Source of the DNA: Bacteroidales bacterium
GTDB lineage: Bacteria; Bacteroidota; Bacteroidia; Bacteroidales; WRGA01
Reading direction: 5' to 3'
DNA: 15,541 nucleotides
Assembly (NCBI GenBank): GCA_031279795.1
Contig: JAITHZ010000045.1
Span: 1-15,541, forward strand
Below, piece by piece: positions 5,886 through 13,734 of this stretch (its first letter is position 1; each line of letters opens with the position of its first letter). The notes under the pieces were generated by a model. That model searched no databases, was not told the origin of the DNA, and worked only from the letters and a program-made list of their open reading frames with translations. A program made the translations under genes and the position numbers.

Positions 5886-7117
5886 GCAAGGCAAACGCTG
5901 ATAAATGCAGTTTTTGTGAAAAAAGCAGCAGGGAAGTAGATTTGTTGATTTCCGGCGCCAACGGCAATATTTGCGACGAATGTGCCAGAATGGCAAACGA
6001 TATTGTTATCAGGTCGCTAACGCAAAAGAAAACAAAAAATGCTGGATTCCGCCTTAAAAAGGAAGATTTGGCCAAACCAGCTGAAATCAAGACTTTTCTT
6101 GACCAGTATGTGATTGGACAAGACGATGCCAAACGTTACTTGTCGGTTGCAGTTTACAATCATTACAAACGACTGATGCAAAAAGTACTGCTCGACGATG
6201 TGGAAATCGAAAAATCGAACATCATCATGGTTGGGGCTACCGGTACCGGCAAAACATTGCTTGCCAGAACAATAGCAAAAAAACTGCACGTGCCTTTCGC
6301 CATCGTCGACGCAACGGTATTGACCGAAGCAGGCTACGTGGGCGAAGACATCGAAAGTATCTTGACACGGCTACTGCAAGTAGCCGATTACAAAGTAGAA
6401 GAGGCAGAAAGAGGCATCGTATTTATCGACGAAATAGACAAAATAGCCCGAAAAGGCGATAATCCGTCCATAACGCGCGATGTAAGCGGAGAAGGCGTTC
6501 AGCAGGGACTGTTGAAACTGCTGGAAGGCTCAGTTGTGAACGTACCGCCGCAAGGAGGCCGAAAACATCCTGACCAGAAGATGATTGCCATTAATACAAA
6601 AAATATTCTCTTTATTTGCGGAGGAGCTTTCGACGGCATTGAAAAGAAAATTGCTCAACGCCTCAACACAGCGGTCGTCGGATATACCGCAAGCCGCAAT
6701 ACCGCAACCATCGACCGCAACAACCTCTTGCAGTACATCGCCCCCCAGGATTTGAAATCATTCGGACTGATCCCTGAAATCATCGGACGATTGCCCGTTC
6801 TGACTTATTTGAATCCGCTTGACCGAACGGCCTTGCGACGAATCCTTACCGAACCGAAAAATTCAATCATTCGACAGTATGTTAAATTGTTCGACATGGA
6901 CAATATCTCGCTGCAAATCGACGAAGACGTTTACGAATTTATTGTAGATAAGGCGATTGAATTTAAATTAGGCGCCCGTGGACTGCGTTCGATTACCGAA
7001 ACAATCATGATGGATGCTATGTTTGATTTGCCTTCTACCAATGAAAATGAATTGCATGTCACACACAATTATGCCAGAATGAAACTGGAAAAAGCCAGCT
7101 TAATAGTTGAGAGTTGA
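5882..7117 (+). CDS. clpX: ATP-dependent Clp protease ATP-binding subunit ClpX
   Basis: ClpX is a hexameric AAA+ unfoldase that recognises substrates and threads them into ClpP. The 411-residue product has the N-terminal zinc domain with four cysteines (C9, C12, C31, C34). The AAA+ core contains Walker A (GATGTGKT), pore loop GYVG, Walker B (VFIDEID), the second pore loop with RKHP, the IPEIIGRLPV arginine region, and sensor 2 (GARGLRS). The ClpP-docking loop, IGF in E. coli, reads VGY at residues 266-268; variation here is expected in Bacteroidetes but the match is by eye. The start codon lies inside the clpP stop region (ATGA), so the two are translated together. The final residues (IVES) and the TGA stop at 7115-7117 are encoded by a 7-bp repeat array, so the original C-terminus seems to have been overwritten; the tail beyond sensor 2 is probably tolerant of this. 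Confidence 0.96.
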   Translation: MSKANADKCSFCEKSSREVDLLISGANGNICDECARMANDIVIRSLTQKKTKNAGFRLKKEDLAKPAEIKTFLDQYVIGQDDAKRYLSVAVYNHYKRLMQKVLLDDVEIEKSNIIMVGATGTGKTLLARTIAKKLHVPFAIVDATVLTEAGYVGEDIESILTRLLQVADYKVEEAERGIVFIDEIDKIARKGDNPSITRDVSGEGVQQGLLKLLEGSVVNVPPQGGRKHPDQKMIAINTKNILFICGGAFDGIEKKIAQRLNTAVVGYTASRNTATIDRNNLLQYIAPQDLKSFGLIPEIIGRLPVLTYLNPLDRTALRRILTEPKNSIIRQYVKLFDMDNISLQIDEDVYEFIVDKAIEFKLGARGLRSITETIMMDAMFDLPSTNENELHVTHNYARMKLEKASLIVES

Positions 7118-7127
7118 GAGTTGAGAG
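7105..7127. repeat. Heptamer array AGTTGAG x3 across the clpX stop codon
   Basis: Three exact AGTTGAG units (7105-7111, 7112-7118, 7119-7125) plus two bases. The clpX stop TGA (7115-7117) is inside the second unit. The array is the reverse complement of the larger array at 7194-7252. Copy number change above two units would not alter the ClpX protein. Confidence 0.93.
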
Positions 7128-7193
7128 TTTTTAAAACATAAAACCTGTCTGCGTTATTGGTTATTTGGAAAAGCTAAAAAAGCTCCCATAATT

Positions 7194-7252
7194 CTCAACT
7201 CTCAACTCTCAACCCTCAACTCTCAACCCTCAACTCTCAACTCTCAACTCTC
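7194..7252. repeat. Heptamer array CTCAAC[T/C] x8 abutting the regulator start codon
   Basis: Eight units run from 7194 to 7249: six are CTCAACT, and the third and fifth are CTCAACC. A three-base partial unit (CTC) directly precedes the ATG at 7253. The strand contains no G in this stretch, so there is no room for a Shine-Dalgarno site within about 60 bases of the start. The last three units (7229-7249) are exactly complementary to 7105-7125, giving a 21-bp inverted repeat around 103 bases. Between the arrays (7128-7193) lies AT-rich sequence with only a weak promoter candidate: TTTG at 7164-7167 and TAATTCTC at 7189-7196. Confidence 0.93.
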
Positions 7253-10200
7253 ATGAAATCAGTCCGGTACAGTCTTACAGTTTTAGCTGCATGTATGCAG
7301 TTTAGTTTGCAGACCAGTGAAATAACCATTCACCAACTGCCTGTCGCCGAGCAGTTGCCGTCGAATACCGCTTACCGGATGTTTCAGGACAATGAAGGGT
7401 TTGTATGGATAGGTACACCCAATGGATTTTGCCGTTACGACGGTTATAGCATGAAAAGTTTCCGGTCGGAAACGCTCAATCCTGTTTTCCCGTCAAATAA
7501 CATCACAGGCGGGTTTGCCGAAGACACACTGAATCACACCATTTGGGCAGGAACCGACAAGGGTGTGTTGATACTGGATAAGTATTCCCATAAAATTACG
7601 CTCCTGGATACTGCTTTGCTGGGAGAGCAGCCCATTCGCCAAATCCTGTACGATATGAATGCGATGTGGGTGTGTTCCGATTACGGCCTGTATCTTTACA
7701 ACCTGGATAAGACGTTGCGAAAGAAATATTTGTCGAGTGTGTCCAGTATTCATGCCGACAGGCAAGGCACGGTACGGGTAACTGTCTGGAATCAGGGAAT
7801 GTATTATCTGGATAAGTCGACCGACACGTTCCTGCCTTATCCGCGAATCGCTCTCAACAACAATCCTCACAAGTTGTTTCAGGATGCGGAAGGCCGTTAT
7901 TGGATATGCACATGGGGCGACGGATTCTACAGATTCCACCCCGACAGGCAGGGAGGAGATATGTATGAATACATAAACGTACCGGATAGCAACAATCTCA
8001 GCCAAGGTGTTTATTACGACGTAGCTCAGGATGAAGTCAACGGTTACCTGTGGATTTTTTCGTATGCTGGACTGAGCATTATTGACCCGGAAAGCTGTAT
8101 GTCAGTAAATAAATGGGCTGCAACAATCAACAATTATACCAATCTCTATTCCTGCATAATGAAAGACCGGCAGGGAGACCTGTGGCTGGGCACATATAAT
8201 CAAGGCGTTATTTTGGTCAATCCTTCGCTGTCGACGGTTAGCAATTTCGATCTGCAGTCGATCAGGGCTGAAACAGGATATATTCCAAATGTCGTCTGGA
8301 CTGTGTTTGAGGACAACGAAGGAGAACTCTGGTTTCGACAAAGCCGCTTGGGAATGTATCTTCTTGACGCAAAACGTCAAAAAATAAGAAAACTGGATAT
8401 GCCAGTGATCAAATTTGCGAATGCTATTTGCAATAATTCGACAACGGGCGAAATCTGGGTCGCAACGGATTATGTTCCCGTTATTTACCGTCTGCGCAAA
8501 TCGAAAGGCAAGATTTCATCAGCCGGAATGATTGACTTGCGTACTGTCTTTGGCGAAAATGCCGACGTGGTACTGTTTTTGCACGAAGACAGAAGAGGTA
8601 CAGTATGGATGGCGACATCCAGCGCCTTATTTTCGTGGAGCCACGGCAACTGGCAGGTTGTCAAAGACAATTTTCAAACCGTAACCGGCATGGTAGAAGA
8701 CAGCTATGGATCTATCTGGATCGGGACAGAAAAAAGCGGATTATGGCAAATTGCTCCTGTCGGAGAATCAACAACTGCAACGAATTACAGCACAACGACC
8801 AGCCGGATTGCCGGAAACAGTATTTCCTGCATCAGCGCCAACTCCGACGGACAATTGTGGTTTTGCGTCAATGAAAAACAGGTGTACAGTTACGATATTG
8901 CCAAGCATCAGTTTACCGACTACACTCACTATGCAAACGTAAATGACCTGGTTGTGTTCAACATCATAGCCGGCGACAGTGGGCATGTATGGATTTCAAG
9001 CGATAAACGAGTGGTTGAGTTCAATCCGTCGTCAGGCGCCTCAATTCGGTATGATGCGCAAAAGGATTTGATCGTTACCACGTTGAACAAAAACAGCATG
9101 ACAAAAACCAACAGCGGGGAAGTCGTTTTCGGTGGCAACAATGGCCTTTGCATCTTTACGCCATCCTCGAAACAGCACAGGTCCCGTAAACGAACAAAGA
9201 CGATTATAACCGACATAAAAGTAAACGGCAAGTCGGTTTATCAGCGAAATTTCGACAATAAATACCGAAACTGGCAGCGAGAACTTATTCTTCTTTCAGA
9301 TGAGACAAACCTCGAAATTGCTTTTTCGTCGCTCGACTACCTGAACCCTGATAAAACACGGTATGCCTACAAACTTGAGGGCATCGACACGAAATGGATT
9401 TATACCGAATCCGGTCGCAACCTTGCCATCTATAACCAGCTCCGGAAAGGTAAATACACCTTCCTTGTCAAATCGACTGGGGAAAATCAGCTCTGGAGTG
9501 ACGAAATTACCCGACTGGTCATCATCAGAAAACCGGCGCTTTATGAAACAACCTGGGCGTATGCTGGCTATGTGATAATCATACTCTTGATTCTGTTTGC
9601 CGGACTGAGGTTTTACTCCGGACGTATCAAACTGCGCAACGAACTGCACATTGCGCAAATCGACAAAGAAAAATCCGAAGAACTGATACAAGCCAAACTC
9701 CGCTTCTTCACCAATATCGGACATGAATTTCGTACGCCACTGACTTTGATCATGACTCCTCTAAGCACATTAATCCACCAGCTGACCGATGACAGACTGA
9801 AACAAAAACTGACGTCCATCTATCGGAATGCTGAAGAAATGCTGGGCTTAATCAATCAGTTGCTGGATTTCCGCAAACTGGAAATGAGCGGTGAAAAACT
9901 GAACCTCTCCTGCGACGATTTTGTGGCATTCACCCAATACGTTTATTCCGCTTTCAAAGACATCGCCGCAAATAAATCCATCCAGTTCACTTTCGAGAGC
10001 GATGTCCGGCAATTGTTTATGGGGTTTGACAAAAGTAAAATCCGTAAAATCATAAATAATCTGTACTCCAACGCCCTGAAATTTACTCCCGAAGGTGGAT
10101 TTATACACACAACCGTCAGTCTTGTTCAGAAAAACGAACAGGAATTTGTCTGCGTGGACATTGCCGACTCCGGTTGCGGCATTTCCGACAAGGAACAGCA

Positions 10201-11209
10201 AACGATCTTTGAACGCTTTTACCAAAGCCAAAACAACGACCCCGACAAAACCGGTTCGGGAATCGGTCTGCATCTTGTGAAAGAATACGTGAAACTGCAC
10301 GACGGACAAATTACGATTCGCAGCACACTGGGACAAGGAAGCATCTTTTCGGTGTTATTTCCCACCAAACTGCAGCTTTCTTCCGATTCGTCCAAATGCA
10401 GAGAAACTGCCGCCAATGCCGCAGACAACGTGCCAATCACCCAGAATCAGGAACAAAAAACATTGCTGATTGTGGAAGACAACCATGAATTGCGTCATTT
10501 TCTGGCCGAACAGCTCAGCAGCAGATTCAATGTTCTGCAAGCCGCCAATGGAAAAGATGGAGCCGCCATTGCCGCGAAGGAACTTCCGGATTTGATTGTA
10601 TCGGACTTGATGATGCCTATTCTATCGGGCTTGGAGATGTGCCAGCTCTTGAAAAATGATATACAGACCTCCCATATTCCTGTTATTTTGCTCACCGCAC
10701 GGCTGTCGGACGAATCCAAAATTGAGAGTTACAAGGCCGGAGCCGATTCATATATCAGCAAACCGTTTAGTTTTGAAGTCCTGCAGACCCGCATCGAAAT
10801 GCTTATTGAACAGCAGGAAAAACGCAGGAAACTTTTTCACAAAACCATCGAAATATCGCCAAGCAGCATAACAACCACCTCACTGGACGAAGAACTGGTA
10901 AAAAAAGCCCTCGCAACAGTTGAACACAACTTAGATAATGCCAGTTATTCGGTCAACGAACTGGCTGCGGAACTCGCGCTAAGTCGCAGGCAGTTATTGC
11001 GTAAATTCCAGTCTATCATTGGATTGTCGCCCGGAGAATTTATTCGTTCTGTCCGTCTAAAACGGGCAGCCCAGCTATTGAAGAATACTCAGTACAATAT
11101 CTCCGAAATTGCTGAAAAAGTGGGTTTCAGTTCCATCAAATACTTCAACCAGAATTTTAAAGAAGAATTTGGCGTTGCACCAACTCAATATCGAAAAGGT
11201 GCTGAGTAA
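7253..11209 (+). CDS. Hybrid two-component system sensor/regulator (HTCS) with AraC output domain
   Basis: This single inner membrane protein of 1318 residues senses a periplasmic ligand, usually an oligosaccharide in this family, and directly activates transcription. A signal peptide (MKSVRYSLTVLAACMQFSL) precedes about 13-14 Reg_prop blades (IWIGTEKSGLW-type repeats, residues about 35-640), which form two beta propellers. A Y_Y_Y domain follows (about 685-761) and one membrane helix (about 766-790). The kinase domain has the phospho-accepting His824 in the GHEFRTPL motif, an N box (IINNLYSNALKF, about 932-943) and G boxes (DSGCGIS, GSGIGLHL). The receiver (about 1068-1185) has phospho-acceptor Asp1118 and Lys1170. 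The AraC-type HTH fills the C-terminus (about 1215-1317). All key residues are present. No SusC/SusD genes are visible, so its target is unknown. The ATG directly abuts a heptamer array, and an in-frame stop at 7175 excludes an upstream extension. Confidence 0.95.
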   Translation: MKSVRYSLTVLAACMQFSLQTSEITIHQLPVAEQLPSNTAYRMFQDNEGFVWIGTPNGFCRYDGYSMKSFRSETLNPVFPSNNITGGFAEDTLNHTIWAGTDKGVLILDKYSHKITLLDTALLGEQPIRQILYDMNAMWVCSDYGLYLYNLDKTLRKKYLSSVSSIHADRQGTVRVTVWNQGMYYLDKSTDTFLPYPRIALNNNPHKLFQDAEGRYWICTWGDGFYRFHPDRQGGDMYEYINVPDSNNLSQGVYYDVAQDEVNGYLWIFSYAGLSIIDPESCMSVNKWAATINNYTNLYSCIMKDRQGDLWLGTYNQGVILVNPSLSTVSNFDLQSIRAETGYIPNVVWTVFEDNEGELWFRQSRLGMYLLDAKRQKIRKLDMPVIKFANAICNNSTTGEIWVATDYVPVIYRLRKSKGKISSAGMIDLRTVFGENADVVLFLHEDRRGTVWMATSSALFSWSHGNWQVVKDNFQTVTGMVEDSYGSIWIGTEKSGLWQIAPVGESTTATNYSTTTSRIAGNSISCISANSDGQLWFCVNEKQVYSYDIAKHQFTDYTHYANVNDLVVFNIIAGDSGHVWISSDKRVVEFNPSSGASIRYDAQKDLIVTTLNKNSMTKTNSGEVVFGGNNGLCIFTPSSKQHRSRKRTKTIITDIKVNGKSVYQRNFDNKYRNWQRELILLSDETNLEIAFSSLDYLNPDKTRYAYKLEGIDTKWIYTESGRNLAIYNQLRKGKYTFLVKSTGENQLWSDEITRLVIIRKPALYETTWAYAGYVIIILLILFAGLRFYSGRIKLRNELHIAQIDKEKSEELIQAKLRFFTNIGHEFRTPLTLIMTPLSTLIHQLTDDRLKQKLTSIYRNAEEMLGLINQLLDFRKLEMSGEKLNLSCDDFVAFTQYVYSAFKDIAANKSIQFTFESDVRQLFMGFDKSKIRKIINNLYSNALKFTPEGGFIHTTVSLVQKNEQEFVCVDIADSGCGISDKEQQTIFERFYQSQNNDPDKTGSGIGLHLVKEYVKLHDGQITIRSTLGQGSIFSVLFPTKLQLSSDSSKCRETAANAADNVPITQNQEQKTLLIVEDNHELRHFLAEQLSSRFNVLQAANGKDGAAIAAKELPDLIVSDLMMPILSGLEMCQLLKNDIQTSHIPVILLTARLSDESKIESYKAGADSYISKPFSFEVLQTRIEMLIEQQEKRRKLFHKTIEISPSSITTTSLDEELVKKALATVEHNLDNASYSVNELAAELALSRRQLLRKFQSIIGLSPGEFIRSVRLKRAAQLLKNTQYNISEIAEKVGFSSIKYFNQNFKEEFGVAPTQYRKGAE

Positions 11210-11243
11210 GCTGATTGACGTAAAAGATCAGCTTAAATTTTTC
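11207..11243 (+). terminator. Terminator hairpin between convergent genes, spanning both stop codons
   Basis: TAAGCTGAT (11207-11215) and ATCAGCTTA (11227-11235) form a 9-bp perfect stem with an 11-base loop, followed by AATTTTTCCC. The stem includes the TAA of the regulator gene (11207-11209) and the TGA of the transporter gene (11228-11230). The T-run favours the plus strand. On the minus strand no T-run directly follows, so termination there is less certain. Confidence 0.7.
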
Positions 11244-12916
11244 CCTTCTGTAACTTCGCGGGCTTTGGCCAGCGCTTCATGAATATTTTTGCAGATACAT
11301 TCTTCCGCAACATGCCGTGAGAAGCTGTTGCGCATCAATGTAGCATAAACCCGTTCATTTACGCCGGAAAGAATTATCTGAATATTTTCTTTTTTCGATG
11401 ATTTGCACAGGATTTCGAGATTGTGTAATCCGGTAGAATCAATAAACGGTACTTTTCGCATCCTGATGATACGCACTTCTGGTTTTTTACCCAACTGTTT
11501 CATCTGTTCGTCGAACTTGTTGGCGATACCAAAAAAGAACGGACCGTCGATTTCGTAGACTTCTACACCTTTTGGCAGCGAGAGTTTATCGTTATCGGGC
11601 GTGCGAACGGCTTCATTATCGCGCGACAAGTCCAGTTCTTCCGTAACGACCGACACACTGGTTGTTTCCGCAATCCGTCGCATGAACAGCAGCATGGCAA
11701 ACAGCAGGCCGATTTCAATGGCTATTGTCAGGTCGAAAATCACGGTCAGGATAAAAGTCGTTAGCAGTACCACGACATCCGATTTCGGGTTTCGCAGGAT
11801 GGAACGGAATGTGCGCCATTCGCTCATATTATAGGCAACGATAATCAGCACACCGGCCAGGCACGACATGGGAATATGTCTGGTCAACGGCGCCAGAAAC
11901 AGCAGAATCAGCAGCAGAACAGCAGCGTGAACAATTCCGGCCACCGGCGTCCGTCCGCCATTGTTGATATTGGTCATGGTTCGGGCAATCGCACCTGTAG
12001 CGGGAATACCGCCGAAAATCGGGGTAATAATGTTTGCAACGCCCTGAGCAATCAGTTCGGTATTGGAATTGTGCCGGTCGCCGGTTACCCCGTCGGCCAC
12101 CGTTGCCGAAAGCAGCGATTCGATAGCGCCCAGCATTGCAATGGTAAACGCCGAAGGAAGCAGCAGGTTGATTGTATCCATGTTGATGGGTATCAGCATG
12201 GGTTCTGGCAAAGCGGCTTTGATTTCAAAACGGTCGCCGATGGTTTCGATGCCGGTAATTCCACAGCAAGTTTTCAGCACATACCCTATGACGGTCATCA
12301 GAATAATTGCCATCAGCGAACCTGGGATTTTTTTCACGACCTTTGACGTATAAATGATAATGAGGATGCTGGCCAATCCAATGGCCAACGACCATCCGTT
12401 CAGCGAATCGGCAGCTTTTGCATATTCAATCCACTTGAGCGTAAAGTCGGCGGGAACACTTTCCATGTCAAATCCAAACAAGTCTTTTATCTGGGTAGTA
12501 AAAATGGTCAGAGCAATACCGCTTGTAAAACCAACGATAATGGGATAGGGAATAAAGCGGATAACTGTTCCCAGATGCAAAACGCCCATTAACACGAGAA
12601 TAACGCCAGCAATTACCGTAGCGACCAGCAGCCCGCTGAGGCCAAATTGCTGAATAATTCCGTAAACGATAATGATAAACGCTCCGGTTGGCCCGCCAAT
12701 CTGCACATTGCTTCCGCCAAGGAACGAAATGATAAAACCGGCGATAATGGCCGTCACCAGACCTTCCTTGGGACTTACTCCCGATGCGATTCCAAATGCT
12801 ATTGCCAGTGGCAATGCTACGATGCCTACAATAATTCCGGCCATCAGGTCGGTAAAAAATTTCTCCTTTGTGTATCCTTTGATGGATAAAAAAGCCGGTT
12901 TAAAATCCAGTTTCAT
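11228..12916 (-). CDS. SulP-family inorganic anion transporter (SLC26-like) with STAS domain
   Basis: This is an inner membrane carrier of the SulP/SLC26 family, which moves sulfate, bicarbonate, chloride or other anions. The 562-residue product has the normal length. The N-terminal transport domain opens with FFTDLMAGIIVGIVALPLAIAFGIASG and the GGPTGAF signature, and about a dozen hydrophobic segments extend to about residue 415. The C-terminal STAS domain (about 440-555) contains VPFIDSTGLHNL, with the DST motif at Asp493-Ser494, where related STAS domains can be phosphorylated. No carbonic anhydrase is fused or adjacent, so the context does not decide between sulfate and bicarbonate. The gene lies 82 bp downstream of the unrecognised gene on the same strand; I see no clear Bacteroidetes promoter in that gap. 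It converges on the regulator gene with an 18-bp gap. Confidence 0.93.
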   Translation of the reverse strand: MKLDFKPAFLSIKGYTKEKFFTDLMAGIIVGIVALPLAIAFGIASGVSPKEGLVTAIIAGFIISFLGGSNVQIGGPTGAFIIIVYGIIQQFGLSGLLVATVIAGVILVLMGVLHLGTVIRFIPYPIIVGFTSGIALTIFTTQIKDLFGFDMESVPADFTLKWIEYAKAADSLNGWSLAIGLASILIIIYTSKVVKKIPGSLMAIILMTVIGYVLKTCCGITGIETIGDRFEIKAALPEPMLIPINMDTINLLLPSAFTIAMLGAIESLLSATVADGVTGDRHNSNTELIAQGVANIITPIFGGIPATGAIARTMTNINNGGRTPVAGIVHAAVLLLILLFLAPLTRHIPMSCLAGVLIIVAYNMSEWRTFRSILRNPKSDVVVLLTTFILTVIFDLTIAIEIGLLFAMLLFMRRIAETTSVSVVTEELDLSRDNEAVRTPDNDKLSLPKGVEVYEIDGPFFFGIANKFDEQMKQLGKKPEVRIIRMRKVPFIDSTGLHNLEILCKSSKKENIQIILSGVNERVYATLMRNSFSRHVAEECICKNIHEALAKAREVTEGKNLS

Positions 12917-12998
12917 GCCTTATGTCTCAACTGTTTACAACGAATTGTTAAATAATTTTGCTGTCTTTTCTAAGTTTACTCGAAATCCTATATTGCTT

Positions 12999-13709
12999 TC
13001 AGTCAGGTTGTTTTGTTTTGTTTTCCTGTACTGCGGCAATTGCTTTTTTGATGGCATCGTCTTTGGCCAGTTTCAATTGTAAATCACGTGATTTTTGCTT
13101 GGCTTTTTCTGATATAATGGCCAATTCTTCCAGACCAATATCATAAGAAATGTAAAAACCGCGACATCGGTTTGAAATCATATTCATTCCCCAGTTGTAT
13201 TGCAATTCCTTTATCAGTTTGTCAAAATTGTAACGTTTGAAGTATTTTTCTTCCAGCAGCGACTTAAAAGTGGTTTTCGAGACAGTGTTATGCCCAAACA
13301 TCCGCGCATGGATAAGAAATTTATTGGTTTTGCAATATGATTTTACACCGATGATACTTTTGGTTGCACAAAAGGCGCAAAAGGCAGCTATCTCTGCTTC
13401 ATTTTTTCGACTTCGATAATAATCGAATATTATTTCCTTGCGTATGCTGGCTTTGGCAACTCTGGCGCCGTATTCTTCAAACAAGTTATAACCGTTATTA
13501 AATGCAGCTTTAACATTGCCAAGTTCAATCTCGAAAAATCGTGCAGCCTTTTCCACTGCTTCAATTTCTGATTCGGATTCTGCTTCATATTTTAGTGATT
13601 GTACATAGATTGCATAGTCAAAAATACAATCACACACCTTCCGAATATCCGTAAAGGCATCTGCCAAAAATTCTATCGGAAATGTCAAGTATTTGCTTAC
13701 AGTGCTCAT
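12999..13709 (-). CDS. Unrecognised 236-residue cytoplasmic protein, Cys-containing, mostly helical
   Basis: I do not recognise this family. The ORF is complete, with ATG at 13709 and TGA at 12999-13001. It has no signal peptide or membrane segment, so it is probably cytoplasmic. The N-terminal half looks helical and acidic (YEAESESEIEAVEKAARFFE). Six cysteines are present: C26 and C28 as CDC, C111 and C114 as CAFC, then C126 and C182. The middle (about 105-185) alternates helix-like and short strand-like segments (KTNKFLIHARMFGH, then RCRGFYISYD), which could be a winged-helix fold; this is a guess. The C-terminus (about 195-232) is a Lys/Ala-rich helix that may be a coiled coil. It sits 25 bp after the GH3 gene on the same strand, so it may be cotranscribed. 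By eye it is more AT-rich than its neighbours, which may indicate transfer. Confidence 0.75.
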   Translation of the reverse strand: MSTVSKYLTFPIEFLADAFTDIRKVCDCIFDYAIYVQSLKYEAESESEIEAVEKAARFFEIELGNVKAAFNNGYNLFEEYGARVAKASIRKEIIFDYYRSRKNEAEIAAFCAFCATKSIIGVKSYCKTNKFLIHARMFGHNTVSKTTFKSLLEEKYFKRYNFDKLIKELQYNWGMNMISNRCRGFYISYDIGLEELAIISEKAKQKSRDLQLKLAKDDAIKKAIAAVQENKTKQPD

Positions 13710-13734
13710 CTGTTGATTTGTTTTTGGGTTATGA

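Noticed and set aside
7164..7196. Bacteroidetes promoter for the HTCS gene (TTTG-N21-TAATTCTC)
   Set aside because: The -7 element matches only its first half and the spacing is long; too weak to call as a feature.
7105..7252. CRISPR array
   Set aside because: Units are 7 bp and contiguous with no unique spacers, and no cas genes are present; it is a simple tandem heptamer repeat.
7493..8005. Minus-strand ORF of 170 codons inside the HTCS gene
   Set aside because: It is antisense to the Reg_prop repeats, with no recognisable domain; the plus-strand frame is clearly the coding one.
11876..12346. Plus-strand ORF of 156 codons inside the SulP gene
   Set aside because: It is the complement of well-conserved SulP membrane segments, and its Gln/Asn/His-rich, low-complexity product is typical of a shadow frame.
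12917..12998. Promoter or terminator in the gap between the unrecognised gene and SulP
   Set aside because: No TTTG/TAnnTTTG pair on the minus strand and no stable hairpin with a T-run were found; the stretch is simply AT-rich.
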